From positions 1-16,392 of the forward strand of contig UQSL01000044.1 of assembly GCA_900543705.1 (NCBI GenBank): a DNA stretch of 16,392 nt, written 5' to 3'. Below are positions 14,679-16,392 of this stretch, piece by piece. The notes under the pieces are model-generated. The model saw only the letters and a program-made list of their open reading frames with translations. It was not told the DNA's origin and did no database searches. The number at the start of each line of letters is the position of its first letter. The stretch's first letter is position 1. This DNA is from an uncultured Oscillospiraceae bacterium (GTDB lineage Bacteria > Bacillota > Clostridia > Oscillospirales > Ruminococcaceae). The position numbers were made by a program, and so were the translations under genes.

Positions 14679-14707
14679 TTGAAACGCCTGCATGGAGGGA
14701 ATATAAT
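14679..14707 (+). promoter_or_regulatory. Promoter of ilvA
   Basis: TTGAAA (14679-14684), a 17-bp spacer and a consensus TATAAT (14702-14707) on the plus strand. The predicted start near 14714 leaves a leader of about 97 nt. Together with the ppa promoter, it accounts for most of the 348-base gap 14463-14810; I see no T-box or other known riboswitch signature there. Confidence 0.82.
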
Positions 14708-14718
14708 AGAATCCGACA

Positions 14719-14758
14719 GGCAAAGCGCACTGTTTTTCTGCTAACAGGCCCCTTTGCC
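14719..14758 (+). promoter_or_regulatory. Leader hairpin in the ilvA 5' UTR
   Basis: GGCAAAG (14719-14725) pairs with CTTTGCC (14752-14758), and inside it CTGTT (14730-14734) pairs with AACAG (14743-14747), giving a two-part stem-loop close to the predicted transcript start. No U-tract follows, so it is not a simple terminator. A role in mRNA stability or regulation is possible but unproven. Confidence 0.45.
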
Positions 14759-14810
14759 GCGGGTATATGACTTGGGTAAATTATATTAAAACAGATGGGA
14801 GAGCACACTT

Positions 14811-16004
14811 ATGGCAATGATTGACAAAATCAAAGACGCAAAGCGCGTTCTTGACGAAGTAGTTCGTGAAACCGCGCTGATTCCCGCGCCCGCCATCAAT
14901 CCGGATGCGGAAATCTACCTCAAATGCGAAAACCTTCAATTGACAGGCTCCTTTAAGGTCCGAGGTGCGTATTACCGCATCGCCAACCTGACGGAGGAAG
15001 AAAAATCTCATGGCGTGATTGCCTGTTCTGCCGGCAATCACGCACAGGGTGTTGCACTTGCTGCACAGAAATTCGGCATCGGCGCGACCATCTGCATCCC
15101 GAGTGTTGCACCGCTTTCTAAAATTATGGCGACTAAGAGCTATGGCGCAAACGTTGTACTGTGCGACGGGGTATATGACGACGCCTATGCAAAGGCTGTC
15201 GAAATCCAGAAAAACGAAGGCCGTACTTTTATCCATCCCTTCAACGATGAAGATGTAATCGCTGGACAGGGTACCATCGGACTAGAAATCCTAAAACAGC
15301 TCCCGGATGCGGATGCAGTCATCGTCCCCATCGGCGGAGGCGGACTCATCTCCGGTGTTGCCAGCGCCATCAAGGCCATCAACCCGAACTGCAAGGTCTA
15401 CGGTGTGCAGGCCGCCGGCGCTCCTTCCATGAAAGAGTCCCTGGATGCCGGGAAAATTGTCACTCTGGATTCCGTCAACACCATTGCGGACGGTATCGCG
15501 GTAAAAACCCCAGGTACTCTCACCTTTGATATCTGTTCGCAGTGCGTCGATGAGGTCGTGACCGTAACCGAAGAGGAAATCTCTGTCGCAATCCTCACCC
15601 TGATTGAAAAGCAAAAGACCGTTGCAGAAGGCGCAGGCGCGACAACCGTCGCCGCAGCAATGTTTCATAAGGTGGATATCAAGGGGAAGAAAGTCGTGTG
15701 CGTCGTCTCCGGCGGAAACATTGACGTTAACATCCTCTCCCGTGTCCTGAACAAAGGCCTGATCAAATCTGGCCGTCTGCTCGAAATCACAACGGAAATT
15801 GTCGACAAGCCAGGCCAGCTTAATACCCTGCTCAGCCTGATTTCCAGCACCGGCGCGAATATCCTCTCCATCAACCACAACCGCTACACAGCGGATTTGA
15901 GCGTCAACATGTGCCAGGTCAACCTCGTACTCGAAACCAAGAGCCCGGAGCATGTCCAGAACATCTACGAGTTGCTTGAGGCAAACGGCTACCACCACAG
16001 CTAA
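14811..16004 (+). CDS. ilvA: Threonine ammonia-lyase with C-terminal ACT domain
   Basis: Predicted 397-residue PLP enzyme converting L-threonine to 2-oxobutyrate and ammonia, for isoleucine synthesis or threonine fermentation. The PLP lysine is Lys49 in GSFKVRGAYYR; SAGNHAQG (73-80) and the phosphate-binding GGGGL loop (175-179) are intact. Residues from about 325 form a single ACT domain (LEITTEIVDKPGQLNTLL), which suggests allosteric control by amino acids. The length matches the roughly 400-residue form with one ACT domain rather than the 510-residue E. coli IlvA. Whether it acts as IlvA or TdcB in the cell cannot be decided. The start is ATG at 14811 with GATGGGAGAG upstream. It is monocistronic, on the opposite strand to ppa, and ends in a strong terminator. 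Confidence 0.94.
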   Translation: MAMIDKIKDAKRVLDEVVRETALIPAPAINPDAEIYLKCENLQLTGSFKVRGAYYRIANLTEEEKSHGVIACSAGNHAQGVALAAQKFGIGATICIPSVAPLSKIMATKSYGANVVLCDGVYDDAYAKAVEIQKNEGRTFIHPFNDEDVIAGQGTIGLEILKQLPDADAVIVPIGGGGLISGVASAIKAINPNCKVYGVQAAGAPSMKESLDAGKIVTLDSVNTIADGIAVKTPGTLTFDICSQCVDEVVTVTEEEISVAILTLIEKQKTVAEGAGATTVAAAMFHKVDIKGKKVVCVVSGGNIDVNILSRVLNKGLIKSGRLLEITTEIVDKPGQLNTLLSLISSTGANILSINHNRYTADLSVNMCQVNLVLETKSPEHVQNIYELLEANGYHHS

Positions 16005-16018
16005 ATTGTTTTAAGGAG

Positions 16019-16049
16019 AATCCCCTTCCGAATCTGGAAGGGGATTTTT
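16019..16049 (+). terminator. Rho-independent terminator of ilvA
   Basis: A perfect 11-bp stem AATCCCCTTCC/GGAAGGGGATT (16019-16029 with 16036-16046), a 6-nt loop and a trailing T-run, 15 nt past the ilvA stop. On the minus strand no T-run follows, so it is directional and does not clearly serve the convergent GNAT gene. Confidence 0.92.
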
Positions 16050-16170
16050 CTTGCCCATAATCCTGATAATCGATTGTCCCTTGCCGTCTCGCTGAAAACT
16101 TATATCTTTTTGAGGGCAGCCATTTTCGCATCGCTTTCACAAGGACTTTCTCTGCATAACCTTCGGCTGC

Positions 16171-16392
16171 TTATACTCTGGGAGCACCTGGCTCCCTCAC
16201 CTTCAGCCGGTTCTCAAACGCCTCCTGAGATATCATTTTCCGATAGATTGCCAGCAGTTCCTCTCGCAGCTGCTCGTCCGGATAATCTCCCTCGCATGGG
16301 AGATACATGATGTCGTAATCTACGTCGAACAGCACGCTTGTAAGCGAGGTTTTCCGCACACCGCTGCGCGCATAAAAGTCGATACGCCGGGG
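16171..16392 (-). CDS. GNAT-family N-acetyltransferase, C-terminal part (partial)
   Basis: The frame is open from the right window edge (no stop through 16392) to TAA at 16171, giving the last 73 residues of a longer protein. The visible part begins RRIDFYARSGVRKTSLTS and continues VLFDVDYDIMYLPC, the typical last strand-helix-strand of GNAT acetyltransferases (RR..FYE..GFR... followed by a VDY..L strand). The tail is charged (EELLAIYRKMISQE). The acetyl-CoA loop and the start codon lie outside the window, so the substrate cannot be inferred. The GTG at 16359 is an internal Val codon, not the start. The gene converges on ilvA, separated by the ilvA terminator and about 120 further bases without recognisable features. 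Confidence 0.75.
   Translation of the reverse strand, partial: PRRIDFYARSGVRKTSLTSVLFDVDYDIMYLPCEGDYPDEQLREELLAIYRKMISQEAFENRLKVREPGAPRV

Noticed and set aside
14463..14723. N-terminal extension of the ppa frame up to 14723
   Set aside because: It would cover both divergent promoters; the ATG at 14462 with AGGAGG gives the normal family length.
14463..14810. T-box or known riboswitch between ppa and ilvA
   Set aside because: No T-box consensus, specifier stem or terminator/antiterminator pair could be found on the plus strand; only a simple leader hairpin.
15291..15998. Minus-strand open frame of 235 codons opposite ilvA
   Set aside because: It mirrors the well-conserved ilvA coding sequence, is rich in Asp/Gly/Val as expected for a shadow, and has no start signal.
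16180..16196. 6-bp hairpin GGGAGC/GCTCCC at the end of the GNAT gene
   Set aside because: It lies inside the coding sequence before the stop codon and no T-tract follows on the minus strand, so it is not called a terminator.

Overview
The window looks like chromosomal DNA from a spore-forming Gram-positive bacterium of the class Clostridia, possibly Oscillospiraceae-like, at roughly 50% GC by eye. The assignment rests on the gene order TepA-like protease / YlzJ-like protein / FtsK-SpoIIIE, which matches Bacillus subtilis tepA-ylzJ-spoIIIE. Strong AGGAGG-type ribosome binding sites, sigma-A-like promoters, a GntR/YtrA-type regulator, an LtaS-like enzyme and a DUF3006/ComEC-like hydrolase pair also fit. 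The taxonomic call is an inference. No rRNA, tRNA or CRISPR array is visible. The only trace of mobile DNA is a palindrome at the very left edge.

Layout. (1) Positions 1-53 hold a near-perfect palindrome resembling two inward-joined insertion sequence ends. (2) 177-1660, minus strand: a GntR/YtrA-type repressor and a DUF1648/DUF5808 membrane protein, translationally coupled, behind a consensus promoter that contains a dyad. (3) 1722-8775, minus strand: tepA-like, ylzJ-like, ftsK/spoIIIE, a YgiQ-family radical SAM protein, a secreted or anchored ComEC-like metallo-beta-lactamase-fold protein and DUF3006. Short gaps or overlaps join these genes, except for a 101-bp ylzJ-ftsK gap with two hairpins. 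(4) 8776-9279: a 504-bp non-genic stretch with the tepA promoter, a terminator-like hairpin, what may be the tail of a decayed gene, and two tandem terminators. (5) 9280-11058, minus strand: a polytopic LtaS-type phosphoglycerol transferase, with its own promoter and a terminator-like leader hairpin. (6) 11214-14462, minus strand: a probable four-gene operon of inorganic pyrophosphatase, VanY-type D,D-carboxypeptidase, DUF1177 protein and a nitrilase-superfamily amidohydrolase. (7) 14463-14810: a divergent promoter region. (8) 14811-16004, plus strand: threonine ammonia-lyase with a C-terminal ACT domain, ending in a strong terminator. (9) 16171-16392, minus strand: the C-terminal end of a GNAT acetyltransferase cut by the window edge.

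Most genes are housekeeping or cell-envelope functions: chromosome translocation, envelope polymer synthesis, peptidoglycan trimming, pyrophosphate removal and threonine catabolism. I do not see an obvious new defence or mobile system. The least explained items are the DUF1177-amidohydrolase pair in the ppa/vanY operon, the ilvA, ltaS and ppa leader structures, the palindrome at the left edge, and the gene remnant bracketed by terminators upstream of tepA.
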